A DNA stretch of 64,000 nucleotides, taken from NCBI RefSeq assembly GCF_021044935.1, contig NZ_JAJNMP010000001.1, forward strand, positions 558,001-622,000, in the 5' to 3' direction. The notes under the pieces are model-generated. The model saw only the letters and a program-made list of their open reading frames with translations. It was not told where the DNA came from and did not search any database. Of this stretch, positions 14,590 through 22,952 are shown piece by piece (the stretch's first letter is position 1; the number at the start of each line of letters is the position of its first letter). The translations under genes and the position numbers were made by a program. This DNA is from Agromyces cavernae. Its GTDB lineage: Bacteria; Actinomycetota; Actinomycetes; Actinomycetales; Microbacteriaceae.

Positions 14590-17201
14590 TGGTTCGCAAG
14601 AAGCACGACGACGACGAAGACGACGGCACTGACTGGCTGCTCGCGCAGCTCGTGACCGGGCGCGCTCCCGAGTCCGAGCCGCCGCAGGCAGCGGCCGAGG
14701 CCGCACAGCCCGCGTGGCCCGAGCCTGCTGCGCCGCAGCCGGTTGCACCGGAGCCCGAGACCGCGGCGCCCACCCAGCCCGACCTGCCCTTGCGTCCGCC
14801 GTCTCCGCGCCGCGAAGAGGTGCTCGACTGGTTCTCGCTGGCCGAGCCGCCGGCACCGGCCGACGATGCCGCCACGCGCGCATTGCCCGTGATCGGCCGA
14901 CCAGGTGAGGCACCCGAGGCGCCGCCGGGTGCTCCCGAGCGTCCGGCCTCGGCCGAGCGAATCCCGGCCGAGCCGCCGCATCCGGGGCTCCCGGCGTGGA
15001 CGCCCCCGTTCGCCGCCTCGCCGCCGCCACCGCCCGCCGTGCGATTGACCCACGTCGAGCCTCCCGTGGGCGACGCCACGCAACCGGTCGAGCCGCCGCC
15101 CGGGCCCGTGACCCCGACCGGCCCGTTCGCCTTGCAGTGGGGCTCGAACGAGGCCGAGGCCGGCGACTCCGGCGCTGCGGCCGGGCCCGCAGCCAGTGCG
15201 GACGAGCCCGCCCCGCCGTTGCCGCCCGGTGGCGCGCCGACCCCGCCGCCGACGAACGCATCCGAAGACCCGTTCGCGGGCTTCACCCCTCCCCCCGTCG
15301 CCCGCAGCTCGTTCACCCCGGTCCAGAACGACGCTCCGCGGCATCCGACCACGCCCGATTCCGCTCCTCCCGGGTGGGATGAACGCGCCGCCGAGCCGCC
15401 GAGGCCCGCAGCCTACGACGATGAGCTCTGGGCCGCGCTGAACGAGCCCGAGACCGCTTCCCCGAGCCATCCTGCTCCGAGCCATCCTGCTCCGGGCCAT
15501 CCCGTTCCGCCGCCCGCCCCGCAGGCCCACCCCGGCGTGGCGCTGAACCTGCCGGTCACGCCCGAACCGGTCCAACCGACACCGCCGCCGGCACCGACCC
15601 CGTTCCCCGCATTCGCCTCCGCTGGCGACGCGCAGTCGAGCGACCCGCAGGATGCCGCTCCGATCGACGACCTGCTCGCCGAGCTCGGCAACCGCTGGGC
15701 GGCGCGAGAAGCCGCTGCCGAGGCAGAGCGCGCGGGGCAATGGGCGCCCGCCGCCGATGCGCCCGCCGCTGACGCGCCGACCGAAGGAGTGCCGACGGCC
15801 GACGTAGCGCCGGCGCCAGGGCCGACGCCCGCGCCGACCCCAGGCGTCACGCCCACGGCCGCCGGACTGGCCGCTCTGGGACTCGGATTCGATGGGGCCG
15901 ACGATGCGGCGAGCGACGACGAGCCCGCTCCCGCGGCACCGGGTGCTGCATCCGACGAGCCCGAGTCGTCCATCGCCCGGCAGGTCGCCGAGGCCGGCTA
16001 TTTCTGGAACCTCACCCCCGACCCGAACGCCGCCGACCCGAACGCCGACGTCTCGGGCGCGGCGGCCATGGTCAATCGCCTCCGCGCAGCGTCGCCCGAG
16101 CCCGAGCCCGAACCCGAACCGGGGTTCGAGCCCGAGCCCGGCTTCGAATGGCAGCCCGAGCCCGAGGCGGGGTTCGAGCCCGAGCCCGAGTTCGAGTGGG
16201 AGCCCGAGTACTCCCAGCCCGAGTACCCGCAGCCCGCGATCGAGCAGCCCGAGGCGGCGCCCGGGCCCACCTTCGACGACGAGGCATCCGACCACCGCCA
16301 AGCCGCCGGCGAACCCGACGAGTCCGGCGATCACGACCCCCTCGCCGCGCTCTTCGGGGGTGCCGCGGCGACGCCGGCACCGACGCGGCCGATGGCGCCG
16401 CTCAACGACCCGTTCGCCCAGCTGGCGCCGCTGCCCGCCGCCGCGAGTGCCACCCCCGCTTCGGCCACGGGCCTGGCAGCCGGCGCACCGTTCGGCGCGG
16501 CCGGCGCGGCGTCGGCCGGCGCACCGGCCGGCGTGACGGGGGTGCCCGCTGCCGGTGCCCGCAGCGCCCACGACGTCACGAACGCCGCCCGCGGCGGGTC
16601 GGGGGGCTCCGGAACCGGCGGCTCCGGAACGCAGGGCCCCAGCAACAGCCCGGTTCGCATCCTCGTGTGGATCGCCGGTGGTCTCGCCGCGGTGCTCGTG
16701 CTCGCGGGACTGTTCTTCCTCGGCACTCAACTCGGCGGGGGCACGGCCGCTCCGGCCGAATCGCCCTCCGCGAGCGCCACGCCCACCCCGGTGCCCGAGC
16801 CGACGGCCGCGCAGCCGGTCGGGGTGCACGCCTGGGACACGCTCTTCGGCGGCGAGTGCATCGACCCGTTCGTGGGTGCCTTCGAAGAGGAGTTCACGGT
16901 CGTCGACTGCGCTGCCCCGCATGCCGCTCAGCTCGTGTACCGGGGCGTGCTCCCCGGCGATGCGGCCGCGCCGTTCCCCGGCGAGGCCGAGCTCGCCTCG
17001 CAGATGAACCTGCTGTGCACGGCGACCGGCGTGATCGACCTCGCCGCGGTGGCGGGCATGGAGGACCTGCAGGTGCAGGCCGCCTACCCCGTGACCGAGG
17101 CCCAGTGGGCCGAGGGCGAGCGCCACTACTACTGCTTCGCGAACCGCGCCGGCGGCGAGCCGCTCACAGCCAGCATCGCCGGCCCCGGGCCCGCCGCCTG
17201 A
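14589..17201 (+). CDS. Large Pro/Glu-rich membrane protein with septum-formation domain
   Basis: 870 aa. Residues 1-12 are acidic and basic (MVRKKHDDDEDD), then about 670 residues of low-complexity Pro/Ala/Glu/Thr sequence that must be largely disordered. One transmembrane helix lies at about 689-712. The C-terminal 150 residues, outside the membrane, hold four Cys (GGECIDPF, VVDCAAPH, NLLCTATG, YYCFAN) and match the septum-formation (DUF4190-associated) domain pattern, where Cys pairs and an HxAQ/HDAE segment are conserved. The cytoplasmic stretch contains DNA-level tandem repeats (15464-15508; 16094-16239). It overlaps pyrE by one base. Exact function unknown; a cell-division or envelope role is inferred from the domain. 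Confidence 0.75.
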   Translation: MVRKKHDDDEDDGTDWLLAQLVTGRAPESEPPQAAAEAAQPAWPEPAAPQPVAPEPETAAPTQPDLPLRPPSPRREEVLDWFSLAEPPAPADDAATRALPVIGRPGEAPEAPPGAPERPASAERIPAEPPHPGLPAWTPPFAASPPPPPAVRLTHVEPPVGDATQPVEPPPGPVTPTGPFALQWGSNEAEAGDSGAAAGPAASADEPAPPLPPGGAPTPPPTNASEDPFAGFTPPPVARSSFTPVQNDAPRHPTTPDSAPPGWDERAAEPPRPAAYDDELWAALNEPETASPSHPAPSHPAPGHPVPPPAPQAHPGVALNLPVTPEPVQPTPPPAPTPFPAFASAGDAQSSDPQDAAPIDDLLAELGNRWAAREAAAEAERAGQWAPAADAPAADAPTEGVPTADVAPAPGPTPAPTPGVTPTAAGLAALGLGFDGADDAASDDEPAPAAPGAASDEPESSIARQVAEAGYFWNLTPDPNAADPNADVSGAAAMVNRLRAASPEPEPEPEPGFEPEPGFEWQPEPEAGFEPEPEFEWEPEYSQPEYPQPAIEQPEAAPGPTFDDEASDHRQAAGEPDESGDHDPLAALFGGAAATPAPTRPMAPLNDPFAQLAPLPAAASATPASATGLAAGAPFGAAGAASAGAPAGVTGVPAAGARSAHDVTNAARGGSGGSGTGGSGTQGPSNSPVRILVWIAGGLAAVLVLAGLFFLGTQLGGGTAAPAESPSASATPTPVPEPTAAQPVGVHAWDTLFGGECIDPFVGAFEEEFTVVDCAAPHAAQLVYRGVLPGDAAAPFPGEAELASQMNLLCTATGVIDLAAVAGMEDLQVQAAYPVTEAQWAEGERHYYCFANRAGGEPLTASIAGPGPAA
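15464..15508 (+). repeat. 15-bp tandem repeat, three units, inside the 870-aa protein gene
   Basis: Two identical units GAGCCATCCTGCTCC followed by a diverged third. In frame they encode repeated Ser-His-Pro-Ala-Pro units. A site where copy number could change by slippage. Confidence 0.85.
16094..16239 (+). repeat. Glu-Pro-rich degenerate repeat tract
   Basis: Degenerate GAGCCCGA hexamer-based repeats encode runs of Glu-Pro separated by GFE/GFEW motifs. A stiff, negatively charged spacer is expected in the protein. Confidence 0.75.
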
Positions 17202-17202
17202 T

Positions 17203-18147
17203 ATGGCGGTCGAGCCGGGCCAGCTCGTCGTGGTCGGATCGCTGAACGTCGACTCGACGAGCTACGTCGCCGGGTTCCCCGAGCCCGGCGAGACGGTCAC
17301 GGCGCACGGCTTCGTCGTCGCCCTCGGAGGCAAGGGCTCGAACCAGGCCGTGGCCGCGCACGTCGCGGGCGCCGCCGTCGAGCTCGTCGCCCGCATCGGC
17401 GACGACACGAGCGGCGACTTCGCGCTCGGCGCGCTCGGTCGGTTCGGCCTGCCGCTCGCGGCGATCGAACGAGTCACGGATGTCCCCACCGGCGTCGCCC
17501 AGATCACCGTCGCCGACTCGGGCGAGAACACCGTGATCGTCACGCCGGGTGCGAACGCCGCGCTCACCGCCGCGGTCGTCGATGCCGAGGGCGAGCGACT
17601 CGTGGGCGCGGCCCTCGTGCTCACGCAGGGCGAACTGCCCGTTGCCACCATCGATCGCCTGGCCGAGCTCGCGTCGGCCGCGGGCGTGCAGTTCGTCCTC
17701 AACCTCGCGCCGCCCGTACCCGTCTCGTCGTCGACGCTCGCCGCCTGCGATCCGCTCGTGGTCAACGAGCACGAGGCGCGCGCCGTCGGCATCGGCGCGG
17801 ATGCCCCTGCCGAGGCATCCCTCGACACGTGGTCGTCGCTCGCCGCCGACGCGGTGGGCCGTCTCGCCCGCTCGGTCGTGATCACCCTCGGCGCCGCGGG
17901 CGCCGTGGCGGCCTCGGCCGACGGCACTTGGGCCGTGCCGGCCCCGAAGGTCGAAGCGGTCGACTCGACTGGAGCGGGTGACGGGTTCACCGGGACCCTC
18001 GCCGCGTTCCTCGCCGAGGGTCGTACGCTCGACGAAGCGGTCCGCATCGCCGTCGCGGCCGGCTCGCTCGCCGTGCAGGCGCGCGGCACGGTCGACTCCT
18101 ACGCCCCACGCGCCGCGGTGCTCGCCGCCGCCGGCCTCGCCGAGTGA
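17203..18147 (+). CDS. rbsK: Ribokinase (PfkB family)
   Basis: 314 aa. Signature 1 is VVVGSLNVDSTSYV...GETV with GGKGSNQAVAA; signature 2 is DSTGAGDGFTG near residue 253, including the catalytic Asp. The NEHEA element is also present. It phosphorylates ribose at O5. It starts one base after the preceding stop and overlaps the nucleoside hydrolase region, which would release ribose from nucleosides; together they salvage nucleosides. Confidence 0.9.
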   Translation: MAVEPGQLVVVGSLNVDSTSYVAGFPEPGETVTAHGFVVALGGKGSNQAVAAHVAGAAVELVARIGDDTSGDFALGALGRFGLPLAAIERVTDVPTGVAQITVADSGENTVIVTPGANAALTAAVVDAEGERLVGAALVLTQGELPVATIDRLAELASAAGVQFVLNLAPPVPVSSSTLAACDPLVVNEHEARAVGIGADAPAEASLDTWSSLAADAVGRLARSVVITLGAAGAVAASADGTWAVPAPKVEAVDSTGAGDGFTGTLAAFLAEGRTLDEAVRIAVAAGSLAVQARGTVDSYAPRAAVLAAAGLAE

Positions 18148-18158
18148 ATCGGAGCAGC

Positions 18159-19091
18159 ATGAGCATCCCCGTCATCTTCGACTGCGACCCCGGGCACGAC
18201 GACGCCCTCGCGCTGTGGTTCGCAGCGGGGCATCCGTCGCTCGACCTGCTCGCGGTCACGACGGTCGGCGGCAACGTGCCGCTCGTGCACACGAGTCGCA
18301 ACGCTCGCGTCGTGCTGTCGGTCGCGGGCGTGGCAGGGGTGCCGGTCGCGGCCGGGGCTGAGGGTCCGCTCGCGCGGACGCTCGAGACGGCCGAGTGGAT
18401 CCACGGCGCGAACGGCCTCGGCGGGCCGGTGCTGCCCGAGCCGACGGTGCCGCTCGACCCCCGCACCGCGACCGAGCTCATGGCCGACGTGCTGCTCGCG
18501 GCCGACGAACCCGTCGCGATCATCGCGACCGGGCCGATCACGAACGTCGCCGTGCTGCTGCGCGACCGGCCCGAGCTCGCCGGCCGCATCCGCGAGATCG
18601 TCTGGATGGGCGGCTCCACCGAGCGCGGCAACGCGACGCCCTTCGCCGAGTTCAACGCGATGGTCGACCCCGAAGCGCTCGACCTCGTGGTGCGCAGCGG
18701 CGTGAGGTTCACGATGGTCGGCCTCAACGTCACGCACCGTGCCCTCGTGACCCCCGAGGTGCGTGCGCGGCTCGCCGCGATCGGCAACCGCACGTCGGCG
18801 TTCGGCGACGAGCTGCTCGAGTTCTTCTGCCGCACCAACGCCGAGGTGTTCGGGATGCCCGACGGCCCGCTGCACGACCCGGTCGCGGTCGCGGTGCTCG
18901 CCGATCCCGGCTGCGTCGAGGTCGTGCACACGCGGCTCGACGTCGAGCTCACCGGCACCCTGACCCTCGGCGCCACGAGCGTCGACTTCGACGGCATGCT
19001 GTCGCGCGAGCCGAACGCCTGGGTCGCGACGGGCATCGACGTCGACCGGTTCTGGGCCCTCGTCGAGGCATCCGTCGCCCGTCTCGCCTGA
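18159..19091 (+). CDS. Nucleoside hydrolase (inosine/uridine-preferring type)
   Basis: 310 aa. The calcium- and ribose-binding DxDxxxDD motif is at residues 7-14 (DCDPGHDD), and the ATGPITNVAVLL block and the distal His/Asp in PLHDPVAV complete the active site. It hydrolyses the N-glycosidic bond of nucleosides to base and ribose. The ATG at 18159 has GGAG 4 bases upstream; a GTG at 18144 overlapping the rbsK stop is an alternative that adds five residues. A perfect 15-bp hairpin follows the gene. Confidence 0.9.
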   Translation: MSIPVIFDCDPGHDDALALWFAAGHPSLDLLAVTTVGGNVPLVHTSRNARVVLSVAGVAGVPVAAGAEGPLARTLETAEWIHGANGLGGPVLPEPTVPLDPRTATELMADVLLAADEPVAIIATGPITNVAVLLRDRPELAGRIREIVWMGGSTERGNATPFAEFNAMVDPEALDLVVRSGVRFTMVGLNVTHRALVTPEVRARLAAIGNRTSAFGDELLEFFCRTNAEVFGMPDGPLHDPVAVAVLADPGCVEVVHTRLDVELTGTLTLGATSVDFDGMLSREPNAWVATGIDVDRFWALVEASVARLA

Positions 19092-19148
19092 GATCGCGGC
19101 TCGAACGCCGCTGCGCTCACGCTCGGGCGATTGGTGGCTCTGGACGCG

Positions 19149-19182
19149 AATGTGCCCGGCGGCCGCAGCCGCCGGGCACATT
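19149..19182. terminator. Bidirectional terminator, perfect 15-bp stem
   Basis: Arms AATGTGCCCGGCGGC and exact complement with loop CGCA. It lies between the convergent nucleoside hydrolase and LVIVD-protein genes; the outer A/T bases give a short T-run in both directions. Confidence 0.85.
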
Positions 19183-19224
19183 CCGAGACGGGGAGGCGGG
19201 TCGAGCCGACCTCCCCGGCCTGGA

Positions 19225-21009
19225 TCAGTCGAGCGTGCCGGCCAGCGCCGTGATCGCCTCCACGAGGGAGGAGTCGGCTGCGGCGCCGGACTTGCGCGCC
19301 GCGTTGTCCAGCTGCGCGACGAGCGCGCGACCGGCTGCGGGGCCTGCGGCGAGCGTCTCGGCCTTGTCGACGTGCTCGCGCACCTCGCTCAGCGCCGCGC
19401 CGCTCAGCGTGCCGTTGCGCTCGGCCTGATCGACGAAGGACCGAACCACCGCGAAGCTCGGCGCGTGACCGTACTTCGGCTGGGCCTGCGCGTTGAACGC
19501 CGGCAGCTGGTACTCGCCCGCCGCTGCGATCTCGTTCGCGCTGAGGAACTCGCTCGGCTGCAGCGCGAGGCTGTCGAAGCCGCGTCCGATCTCGTTGCCG
19601 TAGACGTTGCCGTTGTACCAGTACGTCGACCAGTAGCCGCCGGTGACCAGACGCGAGGCGTCATTCGGGCCGCGGTCGAAGTACGCGATCTCCACGGGGT
19701 TCGAGCTGTCGGTGAAGTCGAACACCGACAGGCCGCCCTGGTACCAGGCCTGCACCATGATGTCGCGGCCGGGGACCGGGATGAGCGATCCGTTGTGCGC
19801 GACGCAGTTCTCCTGCGCCGTCTGGATCGCGGGCATCTTGTAGTAGCTGCGGAACTCGAGCTTGCCGTCGACGATGTCGAAGATCGCGTTCGCACCCCAG
19901 TTCTTCGGGTCCTCGGCGCGGCATCGCGGCGAGCTTCCGCCGCCCCACTCGTCGGTGAACACGACCTTGGTGCCGTCGTTGTTGAACGTCGCCGAGTGCC
20001 AGTACGCGAACCGCGGATCGGTGACGGCATCGAGGCGCACCGGGTTGACCGGGTCGCTGATGTCGATCAGGATGCCGTTGCCCTCGCACGCGCCGGCCGC
20101 GAGACCGATCTCGGCGTAGACGGTGATGTCGTGGCAGGCATCGGTCGCCGAAGTGCTCTGCATACCCTCGCCGTGGCTTCCGCCCGGCCAGAGGCCCGCG
20201 GCGCTGCCGGTGTCGGCGTCGGTGAACAGGCGAGCCTTGTTCACGACGGCGGCGTCCTGCGGCGCGGCGAGCGGCACCTTGATGACCTCGACGAGGAAGC
20301 GTGCCGACGCAATCGGGTTGCCCTCGGCGTCGAGCTGCGATTCGACGGTGTTGCCGGGCACGTTGATGCAGCCGCCGTCGACGGTCGTGGTCGTCGTGCG
20401 GACGCCCGCGGTGCCCGAGACGTACACGTACACGTTCTCGGTGTCATCGGGGTCCTCGACCACGGTGTGCGTGTGCGAGCCGCGGCAGGTCTGCACCGCC
20501 GCCACCTGCACCGGATTGGTGATATCCGTGATGTCGAACACGCGGACGCCGCGGAACGTCTGCGGGTCCGTCGCCGGAACGGGCGTCGTTCCGCAGTCGA
20601 GCCGGCCCGGGCCGGACTCGACCGACATGAAGAGGAGGTTCCCGGCGACGGAGACGTCGCCCTGACCACCGGGGCACACGAACGTCCCGCTCAGTGTCGG
20701 CGCCGCGGGGTCGGAGACGTCGTAGATCTGGAAGCCGAAGTAGTTGCCGGCGATCGCGTGGTTCCCGGTGAATGCGAGATCCGAGTTCGTCGTGAACGGT
20801 GCGGTCTTCTGCTGCGCCGACAGCAGCGCGATGTTGCTCGCCGCCTGTCCGGCGTCATGCAGGCCGGCCGTGAGTCCTTCGCGGGGATCCGCGTCGGTGT
20901 CGGCGGAGGCCGACGTGGCGGTGGCCAGCGAGAGTCCGAGCGCGAGTGCGCCGACGGCGGCCAACGTGCGCGCTCTCCAGCGCCGGCGTCCAGGTGGTCG
21001 TTTGTTCAT
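19225..21009 (-). CDS. Secreted LVIVD-repeat protein with FIMAH-like C-terminus
   Basis: 594 aa. A signal peptide is evident: basic RRRWRAR, hydrophobic core LAAVGALALGLSLA, cleavage near SASA-DTD. The mature part has LVIVD-type beta-propeller repeats (YFGFQIYDVSDPAAP, GVRVFDITDITNP, ILIDISDPVNP, GLSVFDFTDSSNP), each ending in a similar D(I/V)(S/T)DP unit. The last 75 residues are alpha-helical with periodic AL..L..A, like the FIMAH domain. I take the ATG at 21009 (AAAGGG 10 bases upstream); another in-frame ATG at 21042 has no ribosome-binding site. Ligand or enzymatic role unknown. Confidence 0.82.
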   Translation of the reverse strand: MNKRPPGRRRWRARTLAAVGALALGLSLATATSASADTDADPREGLTAGLHDAGQAASNIALLSAQQKTAPFTTNSDLAFTGNHAIAGNYFGFQIYDVSDPAAPTLSGTFVCPGGQGDVSVAGNLLFMSVESGPGRLDCGTTPVPATDPQTFRGVRVFDITDITNPVQVAAVQTCRGSHTHTVVEDPDDTENVYVYVSGTAGVRTTTTTVDGGCINVPGNTVESQLDAEGNPIASARFLVEVIKVPLAAPQDAAVVNKARLFTDADTGSAAGLWPGGSHGEGMQSTSATDACHDITVYAEIGLAAGACEGNGILIDISDPVNPVRLDAVTDPRFAYWHSATFNNDGTKVVFTDEWGGGSSPRCRAEDPKNWGANAIFDIVDGKLEFRSYYKMPAIQTAQENCVAHNGSLIPVPGRDIMVQAWYQGGLSVFDFTDSSNPVEIAYFDRGPNDASRLVTGGYWSTYWYNGNVYGNEIGRGFDSLALQPSEFLSANEIAAAGEYQLPAFNAQAQPKYGHAPSFAVVRSFVDQAERNGTLSGAALSEVREHVDKAETLAAGPAAGRALVAQLDNAARKSGAAADSSLVEAITALAGTLD

Positions 21010-21345
21010 GTTGGGAAAGCCCTTTCCGAATCCAACGTTCATCAGCCATGTGTTGCGTTGTTACTCAAAGGCCGAAGTGCATTCGGTGCGCTCGTCTGGG
21101 CCGCATCGCGCACTTCGCGTTAGCGCGAACCTATCGGGATACTCGGCGGGAGCGCCACCAAAAGTTCGATTTGCGTCGGCCCGAAGCCGGGTTCCGCCAG
21201 TCGAAAGACGCCTGACCTCACTCTGAAGCGGCTCCCCTACGTCGTCAGCCGTGATGTCGCGCAAACGGTCGCCATCTCGCAGGTGAAGCGACGATTCGCG
21301 CGACATCACCGCATTCGGGGCGTGAGGCGCGGTCAGGTGGGGGAG
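21010..21345. other. Intergenic region with 12-bp inverted repeat
   Basis: 336 bases between the NagD-like gene and the LVIVD gene, both on the minus strand. The only structure I see is GTGATGTCGCGC at 21251-21262 repeated as its exact complement at 21298-21309, arms 35 bases apart. It could terminate the NagD-like transcript or be an operator for the LVIVD gene. The region is less GC-rich than its surroundings near 21010-21180. No tRNA or small gene is evident. Confidence 0.5.
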
Positions 21346-22143
21346 TCAGAGCTCCGTCTCGGCGGGCACCGCCGCCACGAGTTCGTGCACGCCCGTGAGG
21401 ATCTCCTCGGGGCGGAACGGGTACTTCTCGATCTCGGCCTGATCGCTGATGCCCGTGAGCACGAGCACCGTGTGCAGGCCGGCCTCGATGCCCGCGACGA
21501 TGTCGGTGTCCATGCGGTCGCCGATCATCGCGGTGTTCTCGGAGTGCGCGCCGATCTTGTTGAGCGCCGAGCGGAACATCATGGGGTTGGGCTTGCCGAC
21601 CACGTAGGGCTCCTTGCCCGTGGCCTTCGTGATGAGGGCGGCGATCGCCCCGGTCGCCGGCAGGGGTCCGTCGGCCGAGGGCCCGGTGGCGTCGGGGTTC
21701 GTCACGATGAACCGGGCGCCTGCGCCGATGAGCCGGATCGCCTTGGTGATCGCCTCGAACGAGTAGTTGCGGGTCTCGCCGACGACCACGAAGTCGGGGT
21801 CGGTCTCGGTCATCACGAAGCCGGCCTCGTGCAGTGCCGTGAGGATGCCCGCCTCGCCGATGACGAACGCCGAGCCGCCCGGCAGCTGCTGCTTGAGGAA
21901 GTCGGCGGTCGCGAGCGCCGACGTCCAGATGCGGTCTTCGGGCACGTTGAGCCCCGACGCCCGCAGACGTGCCGACAGGTCGCGGGCGGTGAAGATCGAG
22001 TTGTTGGTGAGCACGAGGTAGGGCGTGCCCGAGTCCTCCCACTGCGCCAGCAACTCGGCGGCCCCGGGCAGGGCGTGGTTCTCGTGCACGAGCACGCCGT
22101 CCATGTCGGTGAGCCAGCACTCGACCTCTTCACGTCGTCCCAT
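21346..22143 (-). CDS. HAD-IIA family phosphatase (NagD-like)
   Basis: 265 aa. Motif I is DMDGVLVHE at 13-21 with nucleophile Asp13, motif II is LTNNS, and the C-terminal motifs are GKPNPMMF (Lys) and MIGDRMDTDI (acidic pair). The IIA cap between motifs II and III is present. Family members dephosphorylate small phosphates such as UMP or sugar phosphates. TAGGCT lies 6 bases before the ATG and no Shine-Dalgarno is visible. Confidence 0.88.
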   Translation of the reverse strand: MGRREEVECWLTDMDGVLVHENHALPGAAELLAQWEDSGTPYLVLTNNSIFTARDLSARLRASGLNVPEDRIWTSALATADFLKQQLPGGSAFVIGEAGILTALHEAGFVMTETDPDFVVVGETRNYSFEAITKAIRLIGAGARFIVTNPDATGPSADGPLPATGAIAALITKATGKEPYVVGKPNPMMFRSALNKIGAHSENTAMIGDRMDTDIVAGIEAGLHTVLVLTGISDQAEIEKYPFRPEEILTGVHELVAAVPAETEL

Positions 22144-22149
22144 GGGTCA

Positions 22150-22155
22150 AGCCTA
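22150..22155 (-). promoter_or_regulatory. -10 element of the NagD-like gene (leaderless type)
   Basis: TAGGCT on the minus strand, 6 bases from the ATG at 22143. Confidence 0.5.
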
Positions 22156-22261
22156 GGGCGCGCATGTCACGCGTCGATGTCGGGCGGGTTTCGCGCGAGG
22201 GTGCGATCGGGACGGTCGTGCGGGCGGTCGAATGGGCGGCCCGGCGGGCGGATGCCGCCGG

Positions 22262-22915
22262 CTACGCCGCCACCCAGATGGCGAGCGCGGCCTCTGCGGG
22301 CAGCCGCTGTGCTGTGCCGTGGGCCTCGACGGTGACGGCCTCGGGTGAGGCATCCGTCACGGTGACCACCGTTCCCGGGCCGATGCCGCACTCGTGGAGC
22401 AGGCGGAGCACGGCGGGGTCGCGGTCGCTGATGCGGATGACGGCGCCGGAGTGCCCGGCGGTGGCGTCGCCAAGCAGCACCCACGGCTCGCTCACCAGCG
22501 TGCCGTCGGCGGCCGGGATCGCGTCGCCGTGCGGGTCGCGCGCCGGCCTGCCGAGCCGCACGTCGATGGCCTCGAGCAGGCGGTCGGAGATCGCGTGCTC
22601 GAGCACCTCGGCCTCGTCGTGCACCTCGTCCCACGCGTACCCCATCTCATGCACGAGCCAGGTCTCGATGAGACGGTGGCGGCGCACGACGGCGAGCGCG
22701 CGGGAGAGACCAGCATCGGTGAGCCGCACCGCACCGTAGGGCACGTGCGACACGAGCCCGGCAGCGGCCATCTTCTTCACCATCTCGGTGACCGACGACG
22801 GCGCGACGCCGAGCCGGTCGGCGAGCACCTTCGGCGTGATGGCGTCGGGCTGCCATTCGGTGTGCGCGTACACCGTCTTCAGGTAGTCCTCGATGGCGGG
22901 GCTGTTGGCTGGCAT
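22262..22915 (-). CDS. mntR: DtxR/MntR-family metal-dependent repressor
   Basis: 217 aa. N-terminal winged helix (DYLKTVY, then LADRLGVAPSSVTEMVKKM as recognition region), the metal-binding dimerisation domain with the conserved HRLIETWLVHEMGYAWDEVH and EAEVLEH blocks, and a C-terminal SH3-like/FeoA domain. It lies 37 bases after mntH on the same strand, and two palindromes in the mntH promoter fit its family, so manganese-responsive control of mntH is likely. It may also be transcribed alone from a TATCCT element 7 bases before its ATG. Confidence 0.9.
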   Translation of the reverse strand: MPANSPAIEDYLKTVYAHTEWQPDAITPKVLADRLGVAPSSVTEMVKKMAAAGLVSHVPYGAVRLTDAGLSRALAVVRRHRLIETWLVHEMGYAWDEVHDEAEVLEHAISDRLLEAIDVRLGRPARDPHGDAIPAADGTLVSEPWVLLGDATAGHSGAVIRISDRDPAVLRLLHECGIGPGTVVTVTDASPEAVTVEAHGTAQRLPAEAALAIWVAA

Positions 22916-22922
22916 CGGCCTC

Positions 22923-22928
22923 AGGATA
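22923..22928 (-). promoter_or_regulatory. -10 element of mntR (leaderless type)
   Basis: TATCCT on the minus strand, 7 bases before the mntR ATG, within the mntH-mntR gap. Confidence 0.45.
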
Positions 22929-22952
22929 CCGGCACCCGCGCGGCAGGCGGGG

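Noticed and set aside
14547..17126. Long minus-strand open frame opposite the 870-aa protein
   Set aside because: Runs through pyrE's end and has shadow-type Gly/Arg composition; the plus strand has overlapping starts, a helix and a Cys-rich domain.
19143..19181. Mirror-image short peptides MCPAAAAAGHI on both strands
   Set aside because: They come from the 15-bp terminator palindrome, not from genes.
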